Origin: Oceanicaulis sp. MMSF_3324
GTDB taxonomy: Bacteria; Pseudomonadota; Alphaproteobacteria; Caulobacterales; Maricaulaceae
Reading direction: 5' to 3'
Length of the DNA stretch: 64,000 bases
NCBI RefSeq assembly: GCF_030733545.1
Contig: NZ_JASHIU010000002.1
Span: forward strand, 62,001 to 126,000
Made by a program: the position numbers and the translations under genes. Positions 20,650-28,560 of the stretch are shown piece by piece (position 1 is the stretch's first letter; every line of letters starts with the position of its first letter). The notes under the pieces were generated by a model. The model ran no database searches and was not told where the DNA came from. It saw only the letters and a program-made list of their open reading frames with translations.

Positions 20650-21858
20650 CTAGTCGACCAGCTCGAACAGGCCGGCCGCGCCCATGCCGCCTGCGACGCA
20701 CATGGAGACGACTACATATCTAACACCCCGGCGCCGGCCTTCCAGCAGCGCCGCCCCCACGAGACGCGATCCGGTCATGCCGAAGGGGTGGCCCACCGCG
20801 ATCGCGCCTCCGTTCACATTGAGCCTGTCTGACGGCAGGTCCAACCGGTCGCGGCAGTACACGATCTGGCTGGCGAAGGCCTCGTTGATCTCCCACAGGC
20901 CGATATCCCCGACCCCGAGACCGGCGCGCTTGAGCAGTTTCGGGATGGCGAACACCGGGCCGATGCCCATTTCGTCCGGCGCGCAGCCGGCGACCTGAAA
21001 GCCCCGGAACACGCCCAGCACCTCGCGGCCTTCGGCCTTGGCGGTTGCGTGATCCATGACCACTTGCGCCGCCGCGCCATCCGACAGCTGGCTGGCATTG
21101 CCCGCCGTGACAAAACGGCCTTCCGCCACAGACTTGCCCCCGCTCCAGACCGGCTTGAGACCCCTGAGCGCCTCATAGCTGGCGCCCGGGCGCACGCCTT
21201 CGTCCGCAGTCAGATTGACGGCCTCGCGCCCGGTTTCGGACCCGTCCTTGGCGCGCACGATCTTCTCGGCGGGCAAGGGCGCGATTTCCGCTTCCTGCCG
21301 CCCTGCTTCAATCGCGGCGGCTGCGCGTTGCTGGCTCTGGACCGCATACTGATCCTGCGCCTCGCGGCTGACGCCATAGCGCTCGGCCACCACTTCGGCG
21401 GTTTCGATCATCGCCATATAGGCGTCCGGCTCGGCGGCCATGACGCTTTGAGACCGCCAGCTTTCATCGGGCAAGCCCGGCAGTCGCGTCATGGAGACCG
21501 ACTCCACCCCGCCCGCCAGGATCATGTCCGCATCATCGGCCATGATGGAGCGCGCCGCCAAGGCGACGGCGGTGAGGCCGGACGCGCATTTGCGATCTAG
21601 CGTGGTCGCCCCCAGCGACTGGGGCAGCCCCGCCGTGAACAGGCTCATGCGGGCGAGATTGTAGAATTGAGGGCCGTACTGATTACCCGCGCCGAAGATC
21701 ACATCATCGAGCCTTTGCGGATCCACGCCCGCGCGCTCGACCGCCGCTTTCATGACATGAGCGGCCAGCCGATCCGGCGCCGTGTCGTTGAAGGCGCCGC
21801 GGTGGGCCTTGCCGATCGGCGTGCGCGCTGTTGAAACGATTGCGGCTTCACGTGTCAT
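20650..21858 (-). CDS. Thiolase (acetyl-CoA C-acyltransferase)
   Basis: A 402-residue thiolase catalysing the last step of beta-oxidation. The acylated cysteine is Cys91 in [11 protein letters not shown]. The His motif is [17 protein letters not shown], and the second Cys lies in the C-terminal [13 protein letters not shown]. The start is ATG at 21858 with GGGGAGAG just upstream; the frame upstream to 21933 overlaps motif copy C and is rejected. It is the first gene of an operon with the two acyl-CoA dehydrogenases, driven from the divergent region shared with the DUF3089 gene. Confidence 0.95.
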   Translation of the reverse strand: MTREAAIVSTARTPIGKAHRGAFNDTAPDRLAAHVMKAAVERAGVDPQRLDDVIFGAGNQYGPQFYNLARMSLFTAGLPQSLGATTLDRKCASGLTAVALAARSIMADDADMILAGGVESVSMTRLPGLPDESWRSQSVMAAEPDAYMAMIETAEVVAERYGVSREAQDQYAVQSQQRAAAAIEAGRQEAEIAPLPAEKIVRAKDGSETGREAVNLTADEGVRPGASYEALRGLKPVWSGGKSVAEGRFVTAGNASQLSDGAAAQVVMDHATAKAEGREVLGVFRGFQVAGCAPDEMGIGPVFAIPKLLKRAGLGVGDIGLWEINEAFASQIVYCRDRLDLPSDRLNVNGGAIAVGHPFGMTGSRLVGAALLEGRRRGVRYVVVSMCVAGGMGAAGLFELVD

Positions 21859-21886
21859 GACACTCTCCCCAGGCGGGCGGGCAACC

Positions 21887-21905
21887 CATACCGTTCTTTC
21901 TATTT
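21887..21905. promoter_or_regulatory. Shared 19-bp motif, copy C (lipid cluster)
   Basis: CATACCGTTCTTTCTATTT lies 29 bases upstream of the thiolase start, at nearly the same distance and orientation as copy A before the FadB/J-like gene. A CGGTTATG further right (about 21914-21921) partly mirrors the left half. Confidence 0.5.
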
Positions 21906-22031
21906 TCTGTAAGCGGTTATGCCGCGCTCGCACGGAAATCGCAATAACACGGCGTTATATGTCGACATTTCAGTGCAGCTACGTCAGAGTTCTACATACC
22001 CAATACACAAAAATTGACAGGGGAGGACATC

Positions 22032-23213
22032 ATGGCGCTCACATCAGGAAGCCTTATTCGAACTTGGGCCGGGGCAGCACTGCTGTCGGCTGCAACCGCA
22101 TTGCCCGGCGCCGCTTACGCTCAGGGCGAAGCCGGCGCCGCGCCAGACTATGATGACGGCTCGGTCTGGCTGTGCCGCCCGGGACGCGAGGATGCTTGCG
22201 CGGTTGATCTGGACGCTGCGGTCGTTCAGCCGGATGGCTCGGTGACCATGGATATTCACCAGCCCGCACAGGATCCCGCGATTGATTGCTTTTACGTCTA
22301 TCCGACGGTTTCGGTAGACCCCGGCGTCAACAGCGATCTCGAAATCGGCCCGGAAGAGCGCGGCGTGGTGCACGCCCAGTTCGCCCGCTTCAGCGAGGTC
22401 TGCCGTCCGTTTGCACCGCTCTATCGGCAGGTGACCCTGACCGCCCTGCGCGCGGCCATGGCCGGTGATGGCGACGCCATGTCCGGCGGCGCGCTGGCCT
22501 ATGGCGATGTGCGCGAGGCGTGGCGTCATTATCTCGAGCACGACAATGACGGTCGCGGCGTCATCCTGGTCGGGCACAGCCAAGGCGCGCGCATGCTGCA
22601 AACGCTGATCAGCCAGGAGATCGAGGGCGAGCCGATCCAGGATCAGGTCATTTCCGCCTATCTGATCGGGTGGAACGTCCAGGTGCCGGAAGGCGAGACA
22701 ATGGGCGGCGACTTCAACGCCATGCCGATCTGCACCGAGGCGGGCCAGACCGGCTGCGTGGTCTCCTATGTCACCTTCCGCGATGACGTGCCGCCGCCGG
22801 CCAATACCCGGTTCGGACGCAGCCCGGACCCGGCCAATCAAATCGCCTGCGTCAATCCCGCCAGCCTCTCCGGCGACGGACCGGTCATGCTGGACGCCTA
22901 TCTGAGCAATGGCTCGGACGGGTACGACATGGCGAGCCAGAGCTGGACCGAGACCCAGGATGTGGACGCCCGCTTTGTCAAACTGCCGGACTTTCTCAGC
23001 GGCCAGTGCGTCAATCGCGATGGCGCGCAATACCTGTCGGTGACCGTGAACGCTGACCCGTCAGACCCGCGCACGGACATCCTGACCGGAGACGTGATTG
23101 CCAATGGTCAGGTTCTGGCGGACTGGGGCCTGCATCTGGTGGACATGCATGTGGTCATGGGCGATCTGATCGACCTGGCCGAAACGCAGGCGGACGCGTA
23201 CCAGAACCGCTGA
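22032..23213 (+). CDS. DUF3089 secreted alpha/beta hydrolase
   Basis: A 393-residue protein with a signal peptide (cleavage near AYAQG). The DUF3089 family features are present: the CFYVYPTVSVD segment and a lipase-type nucleophile elbow GHSQG with Ser183. It is probably a periplasmic or secreted esterase or lipase, which would suit delivery of fatty acids to the neighbouring catabolic genes. The start is ATG at 22032 with GGGGAGG a few bases upstream; the TTG at 22014 is rejected. It is transcribed divergently from the thiolase operon. Confidence 0.88.
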   Translation: MALTSGSLIRTWAGAALLSAATALPGAAYAQGEAGAAPDYDDGSVWLCRPGREDACAVDLDAAVVQPDGSVTMDIHQPAQDPAIDCFYVYPTVSVDPGVNSDLEIGPEERGVVHAQFARFSEVCRPFAPLYRQVTLTALRAAMAGDGDAMSGGALAYGDVREAWRHYLEHDNDGRGVILVGHSQGARMLQTLISQEIEGEPIQDQVISAYLIGWNVQVPEGETMGGDFNAMPICTEAGQTGCVVSYVTFRDDVPPPANTRFGRSPDPANQIACVNPASLSGDGPVMLDAYLSNGSDGYDMASQSWTETQDVDARFVKLPDFLSGQCVNRDGAQYLSVTVNADPSDPRTDILTGDVIANGQVLADWGLHLVDMHVVMGDLIDLAETQADAYQNR

Positions 23214-23233
23214 CGCCAGCGACACTCCATGAG

Positions 23234-23268
23234 CAAGGCGCGAGTCCGCAGGACGGGCCCGCGCCTTG
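23234..23268. terminator. Hairpin between convergent genes (probable bidirectional terminator)
   Basis: Arms CAAGGCGCG (23234-23242) and CGCGCCTTG (23260-23268), 9 of 9 paired, lie between the ends of the DUF3089 gene and the phytochrome gene. A short TTGCTT follows on the plus strand. The loop is long (17 bases), so efficiency is uncertain. Confidence 0.55.
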
Positions 23269-23272
23269 TTGC

Positions 23273-25873
23273 TTAAGAGCCCGAGCCGAGCTTGCGCCGG
23301 GTCTGCTGCATCAGGGACTCAGGGGTGAAAGGTTTGGTGATCACGGTCACGCCTTCGGGGAATTCGGCGATGGCGCTGTCGGCTTCGCCGTATCCGGTCG
23401 CCAGGATATAGGGCGTTCCGCGTTCGCTCAGCGCCCGGGCGACTTCAGCCGATGTCTGATCGCGCAAATTCACGTCCAGCAGCGCGAAGACGATCGGTTC
23501 ACGCTCGATCAGGGCCAGGGCCTCCTCCAGGCTGCTCGCCATGTGCGCCTTGCTCGCACCGCCGCGCTGGAGCGTCTCTGACGCATCCATGGCGACGATC
23601 ATATTGTCCTCAAGCACCAGAACCTCGCCGCTCAGCTCGCCCGATACATGCGCCTCAACGGACTCTGGAAGGGCCGGTCTGGGGGCAGGCGCGCCTTCGG
23701 GCGCAGCCTCTTCCGGCGCCCCTTCTCGGACGATCCTGGCCGGCAGGGTGATGTCCGCTTCAAAGCCAGCCGGCTCGTAGCGGGTTTCAACCGAGCCGTT
23801 GAGCTCGAAGGGAATGGTCCGCTCGATGACGGTCGATCCGAACCCGCGCCGCGACGGCGTCGCGACGGGCGGTCCGCCGACTTCGCGCCACTGAATGTGC
23901 AATGCGCCGTCTTCACCAAAGCGCATATCCACATGAACGACCCCGGCGTGCCCGGTCAGGGCGCCATATTTGGCGGAGTTGGTGATCAGCTCGTGCATCA
24001 CCAGCGCCAGGCTCGTGAAGGCCTCCGGCTCAAGCATGGGGCTGACGCCGCTCAGCCTGACCCGATCGCCCTGGGCGTCCAGATAGGCCGCCGCCTCCAC
24101 TTCGATGAGTTCGACCAGGGAAATCGCCGACCATTCCTTGCGCGTCAGCTGGTCATGGGCGCGCGCCAGAGCATGCACGCGCTGATCCAGCACCTTCTTG
24201 TAGGTGTCGATATCATTGGCGGCCGGACGCCCCTGGGAGACCAGACCCTGGATAAGATTGAGGATATTGCGAACCCGGTGATTGAGCTCGGCGATCAGGA
24301 AATCCTGCTTCTCCGCCGCCTTGCGTCGGGCAATGTTCGCCTCGTCCGTCAGCTTCAGGACAACCTCGATCAGGGAGACGCGCAAGGCCTCCGCAATCCG
24401 CAGCTCGCTCTCGGTCCAGGGCGCACAGGCCCCGCGCACCATCTCCTTCCACTCGGCAAAGCTCTCCCGCGGCGTCAGGGCCCGTCCGCCCTCCTTGGCC
24501 TCCACAGGCTTGTTCGGGTCGCCGCCCCAAACCACCGAGCGGGCGATCTCACGGCGAAAGAACACGATGTAGTCGCGCGGCGTGCGCGAGATCGGCACCG
24601 CCAGCAAGCCGGCGATGCGATCACCGAACGCTTCGGCCTCTTCAAAGACCGAAGACAGGTTTTCGACGCTGTAGACCTGACCGGCCGGCGCGGTGTTCAG
24701 AAAGCGGGCCAGCGACTGGAAGGCCTCTTCTGACGGCGCCTCTCCGCGAGCCTTGAAACGCCCTTCGGAAAACACGGCCAGACCATCGCTGGGGATAATC
24801 CGCGACAGCTCATCGGCCAGTATGTCGAACCCTTCCACGAAGTCCGTGCCCGAAGACAGGCGCACCATCAGATTGTCATGGATCGCGCGGGCTTCGCCCT
24901 CCTCCGCGCGCGCCGCCAGCTCGATCTTGTGCACCAGCTCGTAGGAAAAGAACTGCGCGAACAGCTCGATGGCTGTCCGACGCTCATAGTCCACATAGCG
25001 CGGGGTCTTGTGGTGGCATGCGATCAGCCCCCAGAGCTCCCCATCCTTCAGAATGGAGACCGACATCGAGGCCTCAACGCCCATATTGCGCAGATATTGC
25101 AGGTGTATGGGCGACACGGCGCGCGTGACCGCCAGGGACAGATCCAGGGGCTCGCCCTGCGCGTCGAGCTGGGGCGTCAGTGCCGAGACCTCCCCGTTCA
25201 CATCCGCAATCAAGCGCAGGACGCTGCGCTTGTAGAGCTCGCGCGCCTGCTTGGGAATGTCACTGGCCGGAAAGCGCAAGCCTAGGAAGGGCTCCATATC
25301 GTCACGACGACGTTCGGCGATCACTTCACCGCTGCCGTCTTGGGCGAACTGGTAGACCATTACCCGGTCAAATCCGGACAAGGCGGCCATGGCCGAAGCG
25401 GCTTCATGACACGCAGCCTCTATATCCTCCGCCTGCTTCACACGCCCCACAAGCGGCATGACCGTGGACAAATCATCGCGGTGGCCGCCGCCGGCCTTGG
25501 GCTCGAATTCGAACACATACGAGCTGGCGGACTGATGGATGGAAATATCGAACAGCTCACCGGTCTTCATCACGTCATAACCGAACAGGCGCACGACATT
25601 GGTCTGGACAGAGAGCAATTGCAGCTTGGCCCGCAGGTCGTGCACCGCTTCACTTGGCAACAGATCGCCCAGATGGGCGCCAATGGCGGCTTTCGGCTCT
25701 ATGCCCAGTATGGTCTCGAGATTCTCGGAAACATGATTGACCATCAGGTCCGAGGACGCGGACACCAGTCCGCCATACGCCTGAACGCCGCCCAGGAGGT
25801 GAATGGGCTCCTGGTCGCACTGGCTGAGATCGGGTGCGTTTGTCGCGCCAGTCTGAATTGTCTCATGGCTCAT
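23273..25873 (-). CDS. Bacteriophytochrome histidine kinase (HWE type) with C-terminal receiver
   Basis: An 866-residue red/far-red light sensor. The biliverdin-binding cysteine is probably Cys19 in CDQEPIHLLGGVQAYGG. A PAS domain is followed by the GAF domain with PASDIPKQARELYKRS (about residue 203) and HLQYLRNMGV, then a PHY domain. The kinase is HWE-type: the H-box LNHRVRNILNLIQG is near residue 529 and the family WRE signature appears in HIQWREVGGPP. A receiver domain closes the protein, with acceptor Asp near 798 (LLDVNLRD). The start is ATG at 25873, which overlaps the heme oxygenase stop (ATGA); upstream extension to 26023 lies inside that gene. An HPt protein nearby could carry the phosphate onward. 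Confidence 0.93.
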   Translation of the reverse strand: MSHETIQTGATNAPDLSQCDQEPIHLLGGVQAYGGLVSASSDLMVNHVSENLETILGIEPKAAIGAHLGDLLPSEAVHDLRAKLQLLSVQTNVVRLFGYDVMKTGELFDISIHQSASSYVFEFEPKAGGGHRDDLSTVMPLVGRVKQAEDIEAACHEAASAMAALSGFDRVMVYQFAQDGSGEVIAERRRDDMEPFLGLRFPASDIPKQARELYKRSVLRLIADVNGEVSALTPQLDAQGEPLDLSLAVTRAVSPIHLQYLRNMGVEASMSVSILKDGELWGLIACHHKTPRYVDYERRTAIELFAQFFSYELVHKIELAARAEEGEARAIHDNLMVRLSSGTDFVEGFDILADELSRIIPSDGLAVFSEGRFKARGEAPSEEAFQSLARFLNTAPAGQVYSVENLSSVFEEAEAFGDRIAGLLAVPISRTPRDYIVFFRREIARSVVWGGDPNKPVEAKEGGRALTPRESFAEWKEMVRGACAPWTESELRIAEALRVSLIEVVLKLTDEANIARRKAAEKQDFLIAELNHRVRNILNLIQGLVSQGRPAANDIDTYKKVLDQRVHALARAHDQLTRKEWSAISLVELIEVEAAAYLDAQGDRVRLSGVSPMLEPEAFTSLALVMHELITNSAKYGALTGHAGVVHVDMRFGEDGALHIQWREVGGPPVATPSRRGFGSTVIERTIPFELNGSVETRYEPAGFEADITLPARIVREGAPEEAAPEGAPAPRPALPESVEAHVSGELSGEVLVLEDNMIVAMDASETLQRGGASKAHMASSLEEALALIEREPIVFALLDVNLRDQTSAEVARALSERGTPYILATGYGEADSAIAEFPEGVTVITKPFTPESLMQQTRRKLGSGS

Positions 25874-26436
25874 TGGACCTGGCCCTCCGCCATGGCGGGC
25901 GCCTGAACGCCGCGTCCGCTCTCGATGAACAGCCCGAAGACCGCCCTTACATCGCGCACAATCCGCGCAGCGCGTCGGCCATCCGGCGCCAAAGCCGACA
26001 AGGCGGCGCACACCGTGCGCCACAACTCGGGATTATGCGGCAGGTTCAGATAGCCGCCCGCGGCGCGGACGACCGCGTCCCGGCTCTGCAACCAGCGCCG
26101 CGACAGGAGCTGCGATCCCAGGCGGGAGCCGCACACCACGTAATCAATGGCCAGCGGATCAGGCGCACGAGCGAGCACAGGCGCGCCAGGCGTGAAGGCG
26201 CTCGCAGGAAAACCGGCAAGGTCCGCTTTCAGCTGCGCATTCATGCGCGCCAGCAAGTCCTGCGTCAGGCAGTGCCGGTCGGCATAATGACCAAGCACCC
26301 CAAAGCTCGCGGCATGAATGAGCAAAAAGCGCTGGTAATCCTGACGGTGTTGGAAATCGAGTTGTGAAAAAAGGGCGTCGACACAGTCGTGCGCCTCCCT
26401 TGCCCCATCTCTGAGGGCAAAGCGAAAATCGTGACA
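25870..26436 (-). CDS. bphO: Biliverdin-producing heme oxygenase (BphO type)
   Basis: A 188-residue protein of the bacterial heme oxygenase family, which cleaves heme to biliverdin, CO and iron. The proximal His region is AREAHDCVDALFSQLDF near the N-terminus, and the distal helix region is IDYVVCGSRLGSQLLSRRW. It is translationally coupled to the bacteriophytochrome gene (4-base ATGA overlap), so it almost certainly supplies that protein's chromophore. ATG at 26436 is used; a TTG at 26454 would add six residues. Neither has a strong ribosome site. Confidence 0.85.
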   Translation of the reverse strand, partial: CHDFRFALRDGAREAHDCVDALFSQLDFQHRQDYQRFLLIHAASFGVLGHYADRHCLTQDLLARMNAQLKADLAGFPASAFTPGAPVLARAPDPLAIDYVVCGSRLGSQLLSRRWLQSRDAVVRAAGGYLNLPHNPELWRTVCAALSALAPDGRRAARIVRDVRAVFGLFIESGRGVQAPAMAEGQVQ

Positions 26437-26714
26437 CATTTGTAGAACCTGCAAAAATCCTAGGATTCGACTTAAATTGTGAACGCTATGGATGACCTGC
26501 AGGGTCTCATCACATTCGCTGGGCCTGACATAGGCTTGCGCCGATAGTGTCAGTCATGTCGCGCAATCGCAAGCGAACTAAGCGGCGGCGCAATTCCTGT
26601 GGGGCGAATCCATCGCCCGAAGACGCGCGCAATCCTGTCTGATGATCCGGGCCCGATGATTAATCCCTGCGCAAGTTCGCCCCACTTATCTTGCCATGAC
26701 TGGCGGAGTCCCCC

Positions 26715-27149
26715 ATGCCCAAAGCAAGTGCAAGATCAATTGTTGAGAAATTTTGCCTGGAGCTTCCACGCGAAATCCAACAGGTGAACGCGATCCTCAA
26801 CGCACAATCGGACTCTCGCTTTGAACACGCCAAAAAGCTCAAGAGCCTGCAGGAAGAATGCCACAGATTGCGCGGCAGCTCTTACTGCATGGGGTTTCCG
26901 ACCCTCGGGGCGGAGTTCACGAAAATGGAGCAAGATTGCGCCCTGCCCCGTGACCCCAAGGAGGCCATGGACCCGCGCAAGATCGAGCGCATCCGCCTGA
27001 GGCTGGCCAAGGTCAAAAGCATCGCGGGCAAGCTCTCCGCGGATCAGTCCCGGCTGGTTCACAGGCTCGAAAACGCGACCAGGCCCGCACAGCCCCCGGC
27101 GCCGCCCAAACCGTCGAGCCCGCCCGACGATGATTTTTTCATGATCTAG
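26715..27149 (+). CDS. HPt-domain phosphotransfer protein
   Basis: A 144-residue, largely helical protein. The segment CHRLRGSSYCMGFPTLGAEF fits the histidine phosphotransfer motif (HxLKGSS followed by a spaced Gly and Leu), with His50 as the expected phosphorylated residue. The C-terminal 25 residues are Pro-rich and end in DDDFFMI. It starts 278 bases from the heme oxygenase gene in the opposite direction. It may be the shuttle between the phytochrome's receiver domain and a distant response regulator. No database check was possible. Confidence 0.7.
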   Translation: MPKASARSIVEKFCLELPREIQQVNAILNAQSDSRFEHAKKLKSLQEECHRLRGSSYCMGFPTLGAEFTKMEQDCALPRDPKEAMDPRKIERIRLRLAKVKSIAGKLSADQSRLVHRLENATRPAQPPAPPKPSSPPDDDFFMI

Positions 27150-27269
27150 AGAACCGTCCGCCGTGCGGGGCGACGGCCTAACCTGAGCCCACACGCGACG
27201 CGCATGCGAGCCAGCAAGCGCGCTTTGATCGCGCACAGCCGTATGCATTCAAATATCGTTTTGGAAAAG

Positions 27270-27331
27270 ATGGCGCGCCGGGGAGGATTCGAACCCCCGA
27301 CCCCCAGATTCGTAGTCTGGTGCTCTATCCA
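27270..27331. repeat. Left direct repeat: truncated tRNA-Arg 3' fragment (attL-like)
   Basis: Identical over 62 bases to 41556-41617. It holds the T-arm, variable loop, anticodon arm and CCA end of tRNA-Arg, but the D-arm and 5' acceptor strand are missing: after CTATCCA the sequence diverges to AT-rich DNA instead of GCTGAGC. It is therefore a remnant, not a working tRNA. Confidence 0.92.
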
Positions 27332-27588
27332 ATCTTTTCAATGTTTTACTTGTCCTATGCAGCATCCGTGCAGCATGCTGACGCCAGCCCTGTTCCCGGC
27401 TCGTGCCGGGTCCGTTCCGGATGACCGCACTGCCAGAATGGAGAAGTCCTAGAAGAAATCAGGCTCAATGAGCCGGGTCCTTCGGGTACAAACCGTCCCT
27501 CGAAACGAGTTGACCCATATGGGAGACAACCAAACCATAGTCCCGGTCCCGCGTTGCCTCACCGGCTTTGACCGGCTCACAATCAGGC
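27332..27588. other. Island left margin, no intact gene
   Basis: No supported gene. It contains the palindrome CCCGGC-TCGT-GCCGGG (27395-27410), which resembles REP-type elements of alphaproteobacteria, and a near-repeat AATCAGGCTCAATG (27457-27470) and AATCAGGCTCATTG (27581-27594). A short minus-strand frame ends a few bases inside the island (tail HGCCIGQVKH then stop). It could be the last trace of an integrase, but it is too short to identify. Confidence 0.4.
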
Positions 27589-28407
27589 TCATTGCACCCG
27601 CTGGTGCAGTCGGGTGACAGCTCGACTTGCGACCTCCAGCATTGTTGTGAACCGACCAGTCGTGGCGCTATCCAGAGCTGAGCGCAAGCAAGGCTTCACC
27701 CTCAGCGCGGGTTTCTCGACTACGCGGCGGAGCAACACGGCCATCAGTAGCGTGCTTGTCCCCATGATCGCGAACATCGCGCCAGTCCCAATGTCGGGAT
27801 TAAGCGCGACGCACACCTGACCGACCGGCCAGTGCAGGATGTACAGGCCGTAGGAGATATCCTCGACCTCGCGCACCTGACGGCCAATCTCGCCGGGGAC
27901 CGTCTTGAAGCCGAGCCACAGGAACACATAGGCGCTGGCGATCTGACCAGCGATCATGCCCGCCGGTGTGGCGTACAGCGCGAATGCTCCGAGGCAGAGC
28001 AGCGCGGCCCGGCGGCGTTCAAGGCGATCCGGTGGCGGAAACGATAGAAAATCGCTCCGGTCAGGAAGGCCGGCCCAAACCGGGACATGACCTCGACCGT
28101 GTCATCGAGCGGCCCGGAATAGGGAAACGCCTGGACCGTCAATGAGACCATGACCGCCAGGGCGAACAGGACCGGCACGTCCCAGCTGCGCCGCCAGACC
28201 CCAACCGTCGCCGCAGCTCCGGCGAGAACATAGCAAACCAGCTCATAGCGGATCGTCCAGAGCGGCCCGTTGATCTCCGTTATTGGGTTGGCTTCGAACA
28301 CGCCGGGCAGCGTGCCCGTAAAGAATCAGGACGGCGAACCCGATCCGCATGGCGGTGAAATTGTTCGACCGATCTTCAAGCCGGCCGTGTCCGGGTGCGG
28401 TTTGCAT
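27589..28407 (-). pseudogene. Acyltransferase-3 family protein, broken
   Basis: Three reading-frame pieces together look like a membrane O-acyltransferase. The start at 28407 reads [19 protein letters not shown] (N-terminal helix 1). The next piece (to 27954) has [20 protein letters not shown], and the last (27589-27957) has EDISYGLYILHWPVGQ and VEKPALR near the C-terminus. The pieces are in different frames. The segment that should follow YGHA, several tens of residues in intact relatives, is missing, so there is an internal deletion plus at least one frameshift. It is probably old island cargo. Confidence 0.8.
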
Positions 28408-28496
28408 GGCGCGCCTTTCCTCTGCCTGTCTCGGTCTCACGCAAACAGTGGCCCAGCAGCAACGCGCAGGCGTCGAGATAGGCGGTGCAGCGATCC

Positions 28497-28522
28497 TGAG
28501 GGAGGGCCGGTTGCGCCGCGTA
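28497..28522 (+). promoter_or_regulatory. ECF-type promoter signature before the copper ATPase
   Basis: TGAGGGAG (28497-28504), 14 bases, then CGTA (28519-28522). The same elements and spacing occur twice more, at 39937-39962 (minus) and 40006-40031 (plus). It lies 38 bases upstream of the TTG start at 28561, a normal leader length, and inside the region upstream of the broken acyltransferase gene. Confidence 0.7.
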
Positions 28523-28560
28523 TAGAGGACGAGAGCGCCGTAGGCCCATGGGAGGATAAG

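Noticed and set aside
27204-27452. Plus-strand frame with GGFEPPTPRFVVWCSIQ, repeated at 41412-41687
   Set aside because: This is the well-known false protein produced by reading across a tRNA gene on the opposite strand; both copies lie over the tRNA-Arg repeat.
28270-28560. 97-residue N-terminal extension of the copper ATPase frame
   Set aside because: It lacks any domain, crosses the promoter signature and the antisense pseudogene, and the TTG at 28561 has a strong ribosome site followed by a typical metal-binding N-terminus.
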